Source: SAR202 cluster bacterium bin16 (GTDB lineage Bacteria; Chloroflexota; Dehalococcoidia; Lucifugimonadales; Australimonadaceae). Taken from it: a stretch of DNA of 36,737 nucleotides. Below the pieces are notes generated by a model, which saw only the letters and a program-made list of their open reading frames with translations, had not been told where the DNA came from and did no database searches. Of the stretch, positions 1 through 7,110 are shown in pieces; position 1 is the stretch's first letter, and every line of letters starts with the position of its first letter. The stretch covers positions 1 to 36,737 of the forward strand of contig MPMJ01000031.1 in the NCBI GenBank assembly GCA_002238425.1, written 5' to 3'. Both the position numbers and the translations under genes were made by a program.

Positions 1-2
1 GG

Positions 3-200
3 GCCGTGCGCGCCGCCACGCCGCCCGACGGTCCTCCGCTGCTCGCGATCGGAGGTATCACCCCGGAGAACGTCGGCGAGGTCGCCCGCGCAGGCGCGGA
101 CGGCATCTGCGTCATCGCCGCCGTCACCCAGGCCGACGACCCCCGGGCCGCGGCCGCCCGCCTGCTGGAGGCCTTCAACACGGCGCAGGAACGCGGGTAA
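3..200 (+). CDS. thiE: Thiamine-phosphate synthase, C-terminal fragment
   Basis: The frame is open from the left edge and ends at TAA 198-200, so only the last ~65 residues are present. The segment LLAIGGITPENV, followed by AGADGICVIAAV, matches the C-terminal phosphate-binding strands of the TIM-barrel thiamine-phosphate synthase ThiE, which joins the pyrimidine diphosphate to the thiazole phosphate to make thiamine monophosphate in the cytosol. The GTG at position 6 is internal, not a start. The close relative TenI has a similar C-terminus, so the assignment rests on a short piece. The following 328 bp separate it from the next gene, so it is probably the last gene of an upstream unit. Confidence 0.8.
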   Translation, partial: AVRAATPPDGPPLLAIGGITPENVGEVARAGADGICVIAAVTQADDPRAAAARLLEAFNTAQERG

Positions 201-528
201 GAGCTGCCCTGCCGGGAGATATTTCGCGGAAAACCGGCTCATTCTGGCTCATCCGGCAGTTTTCACTCGTAAGGGAGGCTTCCAGCGTGAGCCTCCAAGG
301 GGCTCAAACCGGCTCTTTCACATGGATCCTGAGCCCTTCTGAGCCCACTTGAGCTGTCCGCAACCTCCCTTTCGCGGTCTCGGCTGGGGCCGCCTCCGCA
401 GTGGAAGTCCTCACCGTCAGGGACATGGTACAAACGCACGGCGCGACCGCGGAAGGGGCGGGTGTCACAGTCCGGGACGGAGGCGCCAGCGCCCTGCGCA
501 CCCTGCCGCCCACATCAACCCTGATACC
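201..528. other. Intergenic region with short inverted and direct repeats
   Basis: No convincing gene lies in these 328 bp. A perfect 7-bp inverted repeat (GGAGGCT at 274-280 and AGCCTCC at 290-296, 9-nt loop) could form a hairpin after thiE, but no T-run follows it. Between about 226 and 355 the words GGCTCA and TGAGCC recur several times on both strands. I recognise no known family in it. Confidence 0.45.
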
Positions 529-530
529 AT
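522..530 (+). promoter_or_regulatory. Possible extended -10 element before the methyltransferase-Maf gene
   Basis: TGATACCAT has the extended -10 form TGn-TANNNT and overlaps the ATG at 529. If used, transcription would begin near 537-538, at the second ATG (538), giving a leaderless message. No good -35 is visible and no Shine-Dalgarno precedes either ATG, which is consistent with a leaderless start but does not prove it. Confidence 0.3.
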
Positions 531-2433
531 GCACCGTATGCCCGCTTTACCCCCAGGCGAGGAGAGGACCACGCTCACGCTGGAGCTGCGCGCGCTCGGC
601 AGACACGGCGAGGCGCTCGCCGAGACCGAGGACGGCAAGCCCGTGTTCGTCTTCGGCGGCATCCCCGGCGAGACTGTCACCGCGGAGGTCGTCGCGACCC
701 GCCGGGGCTACGTCGCCGCGCGCGTGACGGACGTAGACAACCCGTCTCCGCACCGTGTCGTGCCCACCTGTCGCTACTTCGGCGAGTGCACGGGCTGCCA
801 GTGGCAGCACATCGCCTACGAGCGCCAGTTGGAGATGAAGCGCGAAACGCTGGCCGACGCCCTGCAGCGAGTCGGTGGACTGGACGTCGAACCGCTCCCG
901 ACGCTCCCCAGTCCCGACACGCTCGGCTACCGCAACCACGCCCGCTTCACGGTGAGCAAGCAGGGCGGGCGTCTCGGCTACGTCCACAAGGAGCGCCGCC
1001 GCCACGTGGAAGTTGAGGAGTGCCTGTTGATGGCGCCGTGGATCAACCACGCGCTGGCCTCGCTGCAGGGACACGTCGCCGAGACGACCCAACTCTCCCT
1101 TCGCTACGGCGTGCACACCGGCGACTACCTGCTGCAGCCCACCTTCCAGAACATGGACGTGCCGCTCGCCTCCGGCCAGAAGCACTACGAAGAGGCGCTG
1201 CTCGGCCACCGCTTCCGCGTCAGCTCGCCGTCGTTCTTCCAGGTGAACACCCGCCAGGCGGAGCAGATGGCCGAACTCGTCATGGGGGAACTCCGTCTGG
1301 ACGGCTCGCAGACCGTCGTCGACGCCTACGCCGGAGTGGCGACGTTCGCCGTGCTCATGGCGGACCGCGCGCGCCGCGTCGTCGCGGTCGAGGAGTCGTC
1401 GGCTGCCGTGGCGGACGCCCGCGTGAATGTCGAGGGCGTTCCGAACGTGGAACTGCGGCAGGCGCGCACGGAGGACGTGCTGCACGAACTCGCCGCGGGA
1501 GGCGTCGACGCGGTGCTGCTGGACCCTCCCCGCGCCGGATGCATGCGGGGAACGCTCGACGCGCTGCTGGATGTGCCGCCCGAGCGCGTCGTCTACGTCT
1601 CGTGCGACCCCGAAACGCTGGCGCGCGACCTTGCCATCCTCACCGCGGGGCCGTTCCGCATCGAGCAGGTGCGGCCCGTCGACATGTTCCCGCAGACCTA
1701 CCATATCGAGGCCGTCGCGACGCTCGTCCGCGACGACGGCCGGCTCGCCGTACTGCGCGCCCGGGAGTCGCTCGTGCTCGCGTCTTCGTCGCCGCGCCGC
1801 ACGGAGATACTCGGTCGACTCGGACTTGCGTTCGAGACCGACGAGCCGGGCGTGGAAGAGCCGGACGCCGCTCCGGGAGCGGACCCGATCGAAGTTGCGC
1901 GAGGGCTGGCGCTCGCGAAGGCCCGCGCCGTTGCTGAGCGTCGAAGCGCTGGGACCGTGCTCGGCGCCGACACTGTCGTCGAACTGGACGGGGTCGTGCT
2001 CGGCAAGCCCCACGACGAAGAAGATGCGGCGCGCATGCTGCGCGACCTTCGTGGACGCGAGCACCGCGTCATCACGGCGGTGGCGCTCGTCGATGCCGCG
2101 ACGGGCGAGACGGCAGAGGGCTACCGGGCGTCGCGCGTGCTGATGCGGGAGTACACGGACGACGAGATAGCGGCCTACATCGCCTCCGGTGCGCCCATGG
2201 ACAAGGCGGGCGCGTACGGCGTGCAGGACGAGGCGTTCGCTCCAGCGGCGGAGGTGCGCGGCTGCCACCTGAACGTCGTCGGCCTGCCCGTCTGCGAGAC
2301 CCTGAAACTGGCCGAACGGTTCGGCCTGCGGCTGCGCCCACGTCTCAAGGAGCCGTGGCCCGCGCTGGAGCGTTGCCCGGCGTGCGCAGGGCAGGTGCAT
2401 CCGAGGCCCCTCAGCGGACGCAGCAAGCGATGA
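529..2433 (+). CDS. Fusion of TrmA/RlmD-family RNA methyltransferase and Maf nucleotide pyrophosphatase
   Basis: A 634-residue protein joining two usually separate enzymes in one frame. Residues ~12-70 look like a TRAM RNA-binding domain. C81, C87, C90 and C165 form the 4Fe-4S pattern of the RNA m5U methyltransferases (C-x5-C-x2-C plus a distant C). FFQVN (236-240), DAYAGVATFA (SAM motif, with YAG in place of the common YCG), LDPPRAGC (331-338), the catalytic C359 in YVSCDPETLARD and the general base E394 complete the methyltransferase, which probably methylates a uridine of rRNA or tRNA. From ~414 on the protein is Maf: LVLASSSPRR, LGADTVV, LGKP and DKAGAYGVQD, a pyrophosphatase of dTTP/UTP or modified nucleotides. 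The C-terminus ends in a lone CPAC. The start may be ATG 529 or ATG 538; an open frame further upstream looks non-coding. The stop overlaps the next start (ATGA). Confidence 0.9.
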   Translation: MHRMPALPPGEERTTLTLELRALGRHGEALAETEDGKPVFVFGGIPGETVTAEVVATRRGYVAARVTDVDNPSPHRVVPTCRYFGECTGCQWQHIAYERQLEMKRETLADALQRVGGLDVEPLPTLPSPDTLGYRNHARFTVSKQGGRLGYVHKERRRHVEVEECLLMAPWINHALASLQGHVAETTQLSLRYGVHTGDYLLQPTFQNMDVPLASGQKHYEEALLGHRFRVSSPSFFQVNTRQAEQMAELVMGELRLDGSQTVVDAYAGVATFAVLMADRARRVVAVEESSAAVADARVNVEGVPNVELRQARTEDVLHELAAGGVDAVLLDPPRAGCMRGTLDALLDVPPERVVYVSCDPETLARDLAILTAGPFRIEQVRPVDMFPQTYHIEAVATLVRDDGRLAVLRARESLVLASSSPRRTEILGRLGLAFETDEPGVEEPDAAPGADPIEVARGLALAKARAVAERRSAGTVLGADTVVELDGVVLGKPHDEEDAARMLRDLRGREHRVITAVALVDAATGETAEGYRASRVLMREYTDDEIAAYIASGAPMDKAGAYGVQDEAFAPAAEVRGCHLNVVGLPVCETLKLAERFGLRLRPRLKEPWPALERCPACAGQVHPRPLSGRSKR

Positions 2434-2735
2434 ATATCCTGGGCGTCGGCAACCTCGAACTGATCTGGATACTGCTGCTCGCGCTCGTGCTGCTGGGCCC
2501 CGGACGCATGGTCGACGCGGCACGGGCGGCGGGGAAGTTCTGGCGCGAGGCGCAGCACGTGCTCCGAGCTGCCGCGGACGCGGCGACCGTCAACTTCGAC
2601 GCACCCCCGCCTCGCAACGCACCCCGCGACCCGCTCCCCGAGCCGGAGGACGCGATTTCGCGCGGCGGTTCCGGTGACGAGACGCCGGACGCTGCGCCGG
2701 AGAGCGGCGGAGACGATTCCCCGGAGGCGCGGTAG
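2430..2735 (+). CDS. tatB: Sec-independent translocase protein, TatA/TatB type
   Basis: A 101-residue protein with one N-terminal membrane helix (~residues 8-24, LELIWILLLALVLLGPGRM), the Gly-Pro hinge at its end, an amphipathic helix (~27-50) and a long acidic, proline-rich tail. This is the TatA/TatB layout. The E after the first residues of the helix and the LGPGRM hinge look more TatB-like, and tatC follows immediately, so I call it tatB. Whether it acts as TatA or TatB cannot be settled from the sequence. Its ATG overlaps the stop of the preceding gene as ATGA, which suggests translational coupling to the methyltransferase-Maf gene. Only 2 bp separate it from tatC. Confidence 0.8.
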   Translation: MNILGVGNLELIWILLLALVLLGPGRMVDAARAAGKFWREAQHVLRAAADAATVNFDAPPPRNAPRDPLPEPEDAISRGGSGDETPDAAPESGGDDSPEAR

Positions 2736-2737
2736 CG

Positions 2738-3583
2738 ATGGCCACCAGGGAGATGACGCTCCGCGAGCACCTGGAGGAGTTGCGCAGGCGGCTCGTCATC
2801 GTCGTCGTGTTCGTCATCCTCGCGATGATCGTGGCGTTCGTCTTCCGCAACCCCATATTCGCCTTCCTGCTCGAGCCCGGCTTCTCGCAACTCGATGAGA
2901 AACCGATAGCCACCGAGGTGCTGGAGACGGTGGGCGTGACGTTCAAGGTGACGCTCCTCGTTGCGTTCGCCGCGTCGCTACCGGTCGTGCTCTACCACGT
3001 CATCATGTTCGCCTCGCCCGGCCTCACGACGCGGGAACGGCTCTACGTCTTCCTCTTCCTGCCGGGCGTGCTCATCGCGTTCGGCGCGGGCGTCGCGTTC
3101 GGCTACTACGTGCTCTTTCCTCCGGCGTTCTACTTCCTCTTCAACTTCGGCTCGGAGAACGTGAACCCGGAGATACGCATCGCCAGCTACATCAACGTCA
3201 TCACGTCGCTCATGTTCTGGATGGGCGTCGTCTTCCAGATACCGCTCGTGCTCTTCGCGCTCGGACGCCTCGGCGTCGTCAGTTCGCGATGGCTGCTGCG
3301 CCGGTGGCGCTTCGCCATTCTGCTGGCGTTCATCGCCGCCGCGATCATCACGCCGACGTTCGACCCCGTGAACCAGACGTTCGTTGCGGTGCCCATCATC
3401 GTCCTCTACCTGTTCGGCATCCTGCTGGCGAAGTTCGGCGAGCGGCTGCGGCGCGGCGCGAGGGCGGAGAAGGCCGAGCGCGGCCCCGGCCTGCTGCGGC
3501 GCATCGGGCGACGCCTGGCGTTCTGGCGGCTGCCCCGCTTCCTCTGGCGCAAGCTCTTCCGGCGCGGGCGCGGCGGACCGTAG
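2738..3583 (+). CDS. tatC: Sec-independent protein translocase TatC
   Basis: A 281-residue integral membrane protein that recognises twin-arginine signal peptides and forms the Tat receptor with TatB. The N-terminal MTLREHLEELRRRL carries the conserved glutamates of the first cytoplasmic segment. Six hydrophobic helices follow. Other family marks are the FxSPGLTxxER loop (FASPGLTTRER), the FxFG-type segment before the third helix pair and the ITPT motif near the last helices (AAIITPTFDP). The C-terminal tail of ~50 residues is unusually rich in Arg (RRGAR, GRRLAFWR), giving a strongly basic cytoplasmic end. It starts 2 bp after tatB and ends 1 bp before the MFS gene, so the run is very probably one operon. 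Confidence 0.95.
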   Translation: MATREMTLREHLEELRRRLVIVVVFVILAMIVAFVFRNPIFAFLLEPGFSQLDEKPIATEVLETVGVTFKVTLLVAFAASLPVVLYHVIMFASPGLTTRERLYVFLFLPGVLIAFGAGVAFGYYVLFPPAFYFLFNFGSENVNPEIRIASYINVITSLMFWMGVVFQIPLVLFALGRLGVVSSRWLLRRWRFAILLAFIAAAIITPTFDPVNQTFVAVPIIVLYLFGILLAKFGERLRRGARAEKAERGPGLLRRIGRRLAFWRLPRFLWRKLFRRGRGGP

Positions 3584-3584
3584 C

Positions 3585-4832
3585 GTGGGAGTACCGGAGC
3601 GACTCGCCGGCACGCTGCCGTTCTACTACGGTTGGGTCGTCGTGGGCGTGGGGGCCGCTGCGGTCACGTCGCGAGTCGTGGGGTCGGTCGAGGCGGCGAG
3701 CGTCTTCGTCGCTGCGCTCACCGCCGAATACGGATGGAGCGCCACGCTGCTCGCGGTGCCGACGCTGATCGGCAGTTCCGGCAGCGCGCTGGGAGGCCCG
3801 TTCGTGGGACGCCTACTGGACAGGCGCGGCCCGCGACTCGTCACCGCCCTGGGGACGGCGCTCGTTGGCGTCTCCTGCTTCGTGCTCGCTGCCACGCAGT
3901 CCATCTTCTTCTACATCGCCTTCTACGGCCTGCTTCGCATGGCCGGGCAGGGGATGGTGCAGCTCTCCAGCCAGATCACCGCCGCCAAGTGGTTCGAACG
4001 CAGGCGCGGACGCGCCATCGCGCTCATCACGCTCATATCGAGCGTCGGCCTCGTCGGCGCGCCGCCCGTCGCGCAGGCGCTCATCGATGGGCCCGGCATC
4101 GCCGTGGCGTGGATGTTCTTCGGCTGCCTTGCGCTGGGGATCGGCACGGTGCCGTCTCTGCTGCTCCTGGTGCGCAGCCCGGAGGACCTCGGCCTCCAGC
4201 CGGACGGCGCAGTGCGTGCGAGTGCGCCGGTACAGCGGCAGAGCTTCACCGCGGGCCAGGCGATCCACACGCCTGCGCTCTGGACCATCGTCTTCGCAGT
4301 CTTCCTGATCTCGGCGGTGATGACCGGCGTCGGCTTCCATCAGCTTGCTTACTACGTCGAGCGCGGCATCGACCCCACCATCGGCGCGTACGTCGTGAGC
4401 AGCTTCGCGTTCGGGTTCTTCGCGGGGGGCGTGACCTGGGCGCCCCTGGCCGACCGCCTGCCCGTCCGCTTCATCCTTACGGGACTCTACCTCTCCGGAC
4501 TGGGCACGATGGCGCTGATGCTGCAGGTGCACGCCCCGTGGCAGGCGTTCGCGGCGGCGCTGGCTTTCGGCATGCTCGTGGGCGGCTCCATCCAGCTGCC
4601 CACGATGCTCCTCGCCAACTACTTCGGGCGGGCGCACATCGGCGCGATAGGGGGCACGGTGCACATGGCGCGGGGGTTCGGGCTCGGCAGTGGGCCCGTG
4701 ATCGGCGGGCTCGTGATCGACGGGATCGGCTACGAGGCAGCATGGATAACGTTCGCGGCGTTCGCGGGATCGGCGGCTGTGCTGATGGGGTTCGCGCGAC
4801 GGCCCCGGCTGCCGGTGGGCGTCTCAGCCTGA
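3585..4832 (+). CDS. MFS transporter, monocarboxylate/OFA-like
   Basis: A 415-residue protein with about 12 hydrophobic segments. Its N-terminus (LPFYYGWVVVGVG) and the loop GRLLDRRGPR between helices 2 and 3 are typical of the oxalate:formate/monocarboxylate-like branch of the major facilitator superfamily. A second cytoplasmic loop has KWFERRRGRAIAL. It probably moves a small organic acid across the inner membrane by proton- or solute-coupled exchange; the substrate is not predictable. GTG 3585 is taken as the start because it lies right after the tatC stop (3583) and gives the expected short N-terminus. The open frame extends further upstream but there overlaps tatC in another frame. The gene is convergent with tatA. 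Confidence 0.85.
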   Translation: MGVPERLAGTLPFYYGWVVVGVGAAAVTSRVVGSVEAASVFVAALTAEYGWSATLLAVPTLIGSSGSALGGPFVGRLLDRRGPRLVTALGTALVGVSCFVLAATQSIFFYIAFYGLLRMAGQGMVQLSSQITAAKWFERRRGRAIALITLISSVGLVGAPPVAQALIDGPGIAVAWMFFGCLALGIGTVPSLLLLVRSPEDLGLQPDGAVRASAPVQRQSFTAGQAIHTPALWTIVFAVFLISAVMTGVGFHQLAYYVERGIDPTIGAYVVSSFAFGFFAGGVTWAPLADRLPVRFILTGLYLSGLGTMALMLQVHAPWQAFAAALAFGMLVGGSIQLPTMLLANYFGRAHIGAIGGTVHMARGFGLGSGPVIGGLVIDGIGYEAAWITFAAFAGSAAVLMGFARRPRLPVGVSA

Positions 4833-4852
4833 CGGCTTACGCGACGTAGGAC

Positions 4853-5080
4853 TCAGGCCGAGGGCTTGTCGGACGTGGACTCGGCCTTCTCCGGTTCGCC
4901 TGAGCCGGACTCGGCGGCCTTGCCCTCGACGCCTTCCTTGACCTCGCTGACGGAGCCGCGGAACTCGCGGATGCCCTTGCCGAGCGCGCGCCCGATCTCC
5001 GGCACGCGGCTCGCCCCGAAGATGACGAGGACGATGACGAGGATGATGACCAGTTCCGGCCAGCCCAGTCCGAATGGCAT
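4853..5080 (-). CDS. tatA: Twin-arginine translocase subunit TatA
   Basis: A 75-residue protein with an N-terminal membrane helix starting GLGWPELVIILVIVLVIFG, a short hinge, then an amphipathic helix RVPEIGRALGKGIREFRGSV and an acidic, Ser/Glu-rich tail. This is the standard pore-forming TatA layout, with the helix Glu, the FG-hinge and the LG-K pattern of TatA. GGGAG lies 8 nt upstream of the ATG on the minus strand. Together with the TatB-like protein and tatC nearby it supplies a full Tat export system, though it is transcribed towards the MFS gene as a separate unit. A perfect 14-bp palindrome lies just upstream. Confidence 0.93.
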   Translation of the reverse strand: MPFGLGWPELVIILVIVLVIFGASRVPEIGRALGKGIREFRGSVSEVKEGVEGKAAESGSGEPEKAESTSDKPSA

Positions 5081-5093
5081 CGCACAGACTCCC

Positions 5094-5107
5094 GCTCGTT
5101 AACGAGC
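5094..5107. promoter_or_regulatory. Perfect 14-bp palindrome upstream of tatA
   Basis: GCTCGTTAACGAGC is fully self-complementary and sits 13 bp upstream of the tatA start codon, between tatA and the end of holA. A palindrome of this type could be the operator of a dimeric regulator, and its place near the ribosome-binding site suggests control of tatA. No regulator gene is visible in the window, so the role is inferred from position alone. Confidence 0.4.
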
Positions 5108-5127
5108 ACGTTCAGGATACCACACGA

Positions 5128-5144
5128 GGGCAATCGCCCCTACC
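5128..5144. repeat. Short GGGGCGATTGCCC-type palindromic repeat overlapping the holA stop
   Basis: On the minus strand this reads GTAGGGGCGATTGCCCT, a small hairpin that begins at the holA stop codon. A related unit beginning TGTAGGGGC occurs at 12233-12258. Such units are common dispersed repeats in GC-rich genomes and may act as a transcription end for holA. Confidence 0.4.
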
Positions 5145-6287
5145 GACCGGCGCGGGCAGCCGACGGCAGCGCCGACGTGCGCGCCAGCATCTCCGTGAGC
5201 GCGAGCTCGTCCGACGTGCCCGTCTTCAGCGCGAGGTCGGTCTCCAGGAGCAGGCGGTACAGCGACCGCACCGCCTCCGGCGGGAAACGCCGCGCCTGGT
5301 CCATCGTCTTACGCACCACGAAGTCGGACGACGTCCCGAGCCGCGCGGGCCACTCCTGCTGGGGCGCCCGGCGGGCGAGCAGCTCCTGCGCGAGCGCCAC
5401 CATGCGCGCCTGCCGGGCGATCATCGTGAGCAGGTACGGTCCCGCCGCGCCCTCGTCGAGCAGTTGCCGCATCGAGTTCAGTGCCGCGCCCGTCCGCCGC
5501 TCCATGATGGAGTCGACCAGCGCGAACACGTTGGCGTCTTTCGTGCTGCTCACGAGTGCCTTCACGTCGTCCTCGCCGATGGGCCTGCCGTCGCAGTAGA
5601 TGGTCAGCTTCTCCAGTTCGGAGTCCATGGCCCAGAGGTTCGGCCCCACCTGCTCCGCGAGCCTGGCAGCCGTGCGAGGGTCGATCGTGCCGCCCTTCTG
5701 CGCGGCCCGCTCCGACACCCACGCGGCGAGCGCTTCCCGCCGCAGCGGGGCGAACTCGCGCACCCGCGCCTGCTCGCCGCCGGCCTCCACGACCGATTTC
5801 AGGAACGGGTTGGCGGGCGAGAGCTTGCTCTCGAAGAAGACGACGTCCGACGTCGGCGGGGGCTCGCCGACCCGCGCGCCCCCCCCCCCCCCGCTCCCCC
5901 CCCGCCGCCCTCCACGACCGATTTCGGGAACGGGTTGGCGGGCGAGAGCTTGCTCTCGAAGAAGACGACGTCCGACGTCGGCGGGAGCTCGCCGAGCAGT
6001 GCGCCCAGCTCCGCCGGAGGCCGAGCCTGCGCGCCGTCCTGTCCCCGCCTGCCGCGACGCTGGCCGCCTTCCGCCGTTCCCATCAGCCCGCGCACGACGA
6101 CCGCGCGACGGTCTGCAAGGAACGGCACGACCATCGCGGCGGCGGCGAGCTTGTCGACAGAGAAGTCGCGCGCCTCGATGTCCGAGACGTTGGAGTCGCG
6201 CACGTCCTCCGGCCCGACGGCCTCCAGCACCCCGCGGAGCGCCTCCGTGGCTGAGAACGAGTCTTCACCGTGCAGGACGTATATCAC
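5140..6287 (-). CDS. holA: DNA polymerase III subunit delta, frame broken by a probable assembly duplication
   Basis: HolA is the clamp-loader subunit that opens the beta sliding clamp. The N-terminus (MIYVLHGEDSFS) starts at ATG 6287, and the C-terminal clamp-loader collar region (RLAEQVGPNLWAMDSELEKL, then LVDSIMERR and YLLTMIARQARM) is read to TAG 5140-5142. As assembled the two halves, about 6287-5950 and 5868-5140, lie in different frames. Between them a 125-bp tandem duplication is joined by a poly-C tract. The outer copy has PFPKSVVEGG followed by nonsense, whereas the inner copy reads PFLKSVVEAGGEQ and continues correctly. Removing 125 bp leaves 1023 bp, exactly 341 codons and a normal 340-residue HolA. 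I therefore regard the gene as intact in the organism and broken in this assembly. A true pseudogene of an essential gene is much less likely. Confidence 0.85.
5784..5995. repeat. 125-bp partial tandem duplication with poly-C junction inside holA (likely assembly scar)
   Basis: The segment starting CCTCCACGACCGATTTC occurs at 5784 and again at 5909. About 85 bp match nearly perfectly at a fixed 125-bp offset. Between them lies 5867-5908, dominated by C. The left copy decays into C going right; the right copy decays into C going left. Most mismatches replace a base with the one before it in the direction of reading (for example A to G after G at 5850 in the left copy, and T to C after C at 5926 read on the minus strand). 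This is the pattern of dephased sequencing reads from both sides joined end to end. Confidence 0.8.
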
Positions 6288-6303
6288 GAGTCTTCATTTT
6301 GAT

Positions 6304-6341
6304 CCCCTCTCCCTCGACGGGAGAGGGTTAGGGTGAGGGTG
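6304..6341. repeat. Dispersed CCCTCTCCC...GGGAGAGGG palindromic repeat
   Basis: CCCTCTCCC, a short loop and GGGAGAGGG form a hairpin, followed by the tail TTAGGGTGAGGGTGA. A close copy is at 13628-13666, a truncated one at 12133 and a diverged one inside a transporter gene (26940-27030). It lies just upstream of the holA start, between holA and the divergent YkvA-like gene. Confidence 0.6.
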
Positions 6342-6361
6342 AAAGGAGCGCCCTTTCCGTC

Positions 6362-6381
6362 ATTCCCGCGAAGGCGGGAAT
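6362..6381. repeat. Dispersed ATTCCCGC...GCGGGAAT hairpin repeat
   Basis: ATTCCCGC, GAAG, GCGGGAAT: a perfect 8-bp stem. Further copies are at 8191-8210, 8697-8715, 12160-12179 and 29798-29817, all between genes. The layout resembles the Neisseria dRS3 element (ATTCCC-N8-GGGAAT), but that similarity alone shows no relationship. Function unknown. Confidence 0.6.
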
Positions 6382-6423
6382 CTCGCAGCCTGGTACGTAT
6401 CATCCGAGGAGCACGCGCGGGCG

Positions 6424-6429
6424 TATACT
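6424..6429 (+). promoter_or_regulatory. Probable -10 element for the YkvA-like gene
   Basis: TATACT, a good sigma-70 -10 hexamer, lies 18 bp upstream of the GTG start and 6 bp before the Shine-Dalgarno AGGAGG (6436-6441). No clear -35 is visible. The same TATACT hexamer occurs before two other genes here (6802, 16703). Confidence 0.45.
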
Positions 6430-6447
6430 CGTAGCAGGAGGCTTGGC

Positions 6448-6801
6448 GTGGGGATGTTCCTGTTCCTGAGGCGGCTCCTGTCGGTAGTCTACCTGATGAC
6501 GCACCCGGCGGTGCCGATGCGCCTGAAGGTGCTGCCCATACTCGCGTTCATCTACCTCGCGTTCCCCCGCGACCTCTGGTTCGACTTCCGCGCCTTCGGC
6601 TTCCTGGACGACTTCATCGTCGGCGGACTGCTCATCGGCACGTTCGTCAACAAGGGCTGGACCCGCGTGCAGGCGGCGCAGAAGCAGCGCGACGACACCA
6701 TCCCCGCCGAGTTCCGCGTCATCGACGAGGACGACGCGCCCGCGGCTGCGAGCGACGCCCAGGACGAAGACGGCGCCCCCAATTCTGACCTGCGCGGTTG
6801 A
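6448..6801 (+). CDS. YkvA/DUF1232-like small membrane protein
   Basis: A 117-residue protein with two hydrophobic segments (~residues 25-42 and 50-70). The stretch RLKVLPILAFIYLAFPRDL resembles the DUF1232 (YkvA) core, in which a cytoplasmic stretch leads into a helix ending in a Pro-x-Asp motif. The C-terminal ~40 residues are acidic and Ala-rich. GTG 6448 is chosen because AGGAGG ends 6 nt before it; ATG 6454 is an alternative at a poorer distance. The family has no established biochemical role. It is transcribed away from holA, with two dispersed repeats between them. Confidence 0.65.
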   Translation: MGMFLFLRRLLSVVYLMTHPAVPMRLKVLPILAFIYLAFPRDLWFDFRAFGFLDDFIVGGLLIGTFVNKGWTRVQAAQKQRDDTIPAEFRVIDEDDAPAAASDAQDEDGAPNSDLRG

Positions 6802-6807
6802 TATACT
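6799..6807 (+). promoter_or_regulatory. Extended -10 promoter for the DUF2442 gene
   Basis: TGATATACT is an extended -10 (TGn plus TATACT) that begins inside the last codons of the preceding gene and lies 18 bp before the DUF2442 start. It is followed by the purine-rich Shine-Dalgarno AGAGAAGGG. No -35 is needed with an extended -10. It suggests the DUF2442/DUF4160 pair has its own promoter. Confidence 0.5.
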
Positions 6808-6825
6808 GCTGACGGTAGAGAAGGG

Positions 6826-7110
6826 ATGCTCAAACCGATAGCAGTCGAGGCCCGCGAGGGCTACCGCATCTGGGTGCGCTTCAACGACGGCGCGGCCGGT
6901 GAGGTAGACCTGTCCGATATGGCTGGGAAGGGTGTGTTCGTTGCATGGAACGACCGCGCTTTCTTCGAATCGGTGCACCTGGCGGACTACCGCGCCATCG
7001 CCTGGGGCGACGAGATCGACATCTGCGCGGACGCCCTCTACATGGAGCTCACCGGCAAGACGCTGGAAGAACTGGCGACCGCCGAACAGAGCACGCCCGC
7101 CAATGCCTGA
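6826..7110 (+). CDS. DUF2442 domain protein, possible antitoxin-like partner
   Basis: A 94-residue protein. The segment YRIWVRFNDGAAGEVDLSDM, then FESVHLADYRAIAWGDEIDICADALY, follows the DUF2442 pattern closely (a beta-rich fold ending in the W-x-x-x-x-D-I-x-x-D-x-LY motif). DUF2442 genes often lie next to DUF4160 genes and the pair has been proposed to be a toxin-antitoxin-like module; no activity is established as far as I know. The start at 6826 has AGAGAAGGG just upstream. The end overlaps the start of the next (broken) DUF4160 gene by 8 bp, as expected for a coupled pair. Confidence 0.8.
   Translation: MLKPIAVEAREGYRIWVRFNDGAAGEVDLSDMAGKGVFVAWNDRAFFESVHLADYRAIAWGDEIDICADALYMELTGKTLEELATAEQSTPANA

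Noticed and set aside
349-528. Upstream extension of the methyltransferase-Maf frame
   Set aside because: The 60 extra residues are Arg/Gly/His-rich with no family similarity, and the TRAM domain begins only after 529.
547-2523. Long minus-strand frame of 658 codons opposite the methyltransferase-Maf gene
   Set aside because: It is Arg/Val/Ala-rich shadow coding caused by high GC, without domains, while the plus strand has two complete enzyme signatures.
5784-5995. A genuine regulatory split or programmed frameshift in holA
   Set aside because: The mismatch pattern and poly-C run fit sequencing dephasing, and collapse restores the exact gene; programmed frameshifting would not need a 125-bp duplication.
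5074-6336. Plus-strand frames of 230-420 codons over holA
   Set aside because: They cross the duplication and poly-C tract and show only Arg/Pro/Ser-rich sequence, while the minus strand gives clear HolA sequence on both sides.
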